Source of the DNA: CAAGNP01 sp045603545
GTDB lineage: Bacteria > Bacteroidota > Bacteroidia > Bacteroidales > UBA932
NCBI GenBank assembly: GCA_045603545.1
Contig: JAZUMG010000033.1
Coordinates: 1-15,286, forward strand
DNA length: 15,286 bases
Direction of reading: 5' to 3'
The notes under the pieces are model-generated. The model was not told the DNA's origin. It ran no database searches and saw nothing but the letters and a program-made list of their open reading frames with translations. Below are positions 15,154 through 15,286 of this stretch, piece after piece. The translations under genes and the position numbers were made by a program. Every line of letters begins with the position of its first letter. The stretch's first letter is position 1.

Positions 15154-15213
15154 GTAGGAGATAAACGAAAGTAATGGAGTTTATCTCCTACTTTTCGTTT
15201 ATCGACCTCCCAC
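15154..15213 (-). ncRNA. Group II intron domain VI hairpin
   Basis: On the minus strand GTGGGAG pairs with CTCCTAC (one G-U) and, further in, GATAAACGAAA pairs with TTTCGTTTATC. The tip holds GTA/TAC and GGAG/CTCC pairs around an ATAAA loop. A second, exclusive fold is possible: a perfect 13-bp inverted repeat, GTAGGAGATAAAC (plus strand 15154-15166) with 15179-15191. Domain VI normally carries the branch-point adenosine, which I cannot place with confidence. Confidence 0.68.
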
Positions 15214-15245
15214 ACCACCGTACGTGCGGGTCCGCATACGGCGGT
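15214..15245 (-). ncRNA. Group II intron domain V (catalytic hairpin)
   Basis: The minus-strand RNA starts ACCGCCGUAUGCG and ends CGCACGUACGGUGGU. It folds into the canonical domain V: a 9-bp lower stem (ACCGCCGUA with UACGGUGGU, one G-U pair), a two-nucleotide CG bulge on the 3' side, a 4-bp upper stem (UGCG/CGCA) and the tetraloop GACC. The triad at the base reads CGC rather than the AGC of most group II introns, which points to class C. Confidence 0.85.
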
Positions 15246-15248
15246 TCC

Positions 15249-15286
15249 TTACATCCGATGATACTTTTCGTAGTATCCCATCAATG
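15249..15286 (-). CDS. Group II intron reverse transcriptase/maturase, C-terminal end
   Basis: The last 12 codons of an ORF entering from the right edge read LMGYYEKYHRM followed by TAA at 15251-15249. The stop lies 3 bp before domain V, where class C intron-encoded proteins often end. The short tail with GYYEKYH is similar in style to such maturases, but it is too short to prove the family alone. The call depends on the intron RNA elements next to it. Confidence 0.55.
   Translation of the reverse strand, partial: LMGYYEKYHRM

Larger units (their letters stand above)
15145..15286 (-). mobile_element. Group II intron, 3' end (probably class C), partial
   Basis: Reading from the right edge leftwards on the minus strand, the order is: end of a maturase-like ORF (stop at 15251-15249), a domain V hairpin, a domain VI hairpin, and a tail CCCGATTTAT. 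The tail resembles the 3' ends of class C introns, so I place the 3' splice boundary tentatively near 15145. Everything 5' of this (domains I-IV and most of the reverse transcriptase) lies outside the window. Class C introns are retroelements that often insert just after transcription terminators. The exon seen here is the 3' exon, so the targeting hairpin would lie off the right side. Family membership is firm from domain V; class and boundary are less sure. Confidence 0.8.

Noticed and set aside
15003..15218. Open frame of 71 codons on the minus strand over the terminator and intron end
   Set aside because: It crosses the domain V/VI RNA structures and the terminator, and it encodes nothing recognisable.

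Overview
This window looks like chromosomal DNA of a member of the Bacteroidales (phylum Bacteroidota). The evidence is: promoters of the TTTG-N19/20-TAnnTTTG type used by the Bacteroidota primary sigma factor; almost no Shine-Dalgarno sequences; a fimbrillin-like lipoprotein beside a C10 (streptopain-type) peptidase; a NamZ/DUF1343 lipoprotein; and a DUF4922-SpoIID fusion protein. I cannot name the genus from sequence alone.

Layout, left to right. (1) Bases 1-40 are the first nucleotides of a 23S rRNA gene on the minus strand, running off the window. Its leader (41-217) and a well-formed rRNA-type promoter (218-248, A-rich upstream) lie in the 290 bp before the next gene, so no 16S gene precedes this 23S gene. 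(2) A plus-strand operon at 332-4831 encodes an OPT-family transporter, a ZIP/ZupT-type metal transporter, peptidase T and a free-standing alanyl-tRNA-editing (AlaX-like) domain. It ends at a strong bidirectional terminator at 4836-4871. (3) A minus-strand unit (7954 down to 4873) has its own promoter and encodes a 39-residue acidic micropeptide, a fimbrillin-like lipoprotein and a secreted C10 cysteine peptidase. (4) A minus-strand operon (14410 down to 8065) encodes a glycosyltransferase, a DUF4922-SpoIID fusion protein, an AmpG-like MFS permease and NamZ. Spacings are 3-22 bp and it ends in a terminator at 8042-8001. Its content suggests peptidoglycan turnover and muropeptide recycling. (5) A divergent plus-strand gene (14577-15080) encodes an unrecognised protein with an Ig-like fold and two membrane segments, followed by a terminator. 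(6) From about 15145 to the right edge lies the 3' end of a group II intron on the minus strand, probably class C: the last 12 codons of its reverse transcriptase, domain V and domain VI.

How the genes may work together (inference). Operon 2 joins peptide or metal-chelate import, zinc import and zinc-dependent tripeptide hydrolysis. Operon 4 joins murein hydrolysis (NamZ), muropeptide uptake (AmpG-like) and a probably cytoplasmic SpoIID-type domain fused to a HIT-like nucleotidyl/phosphorylase domain. The most unusual points are the apparently unlinked 23S rRNA gene, the signal-less DUF4922-SpoIID fusion, the micropeptide-lipoprotein-C10 protease cassette, and the intron end with two competing hairpins. 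No CRISPR array, tRNA gene or phage gene was seen.
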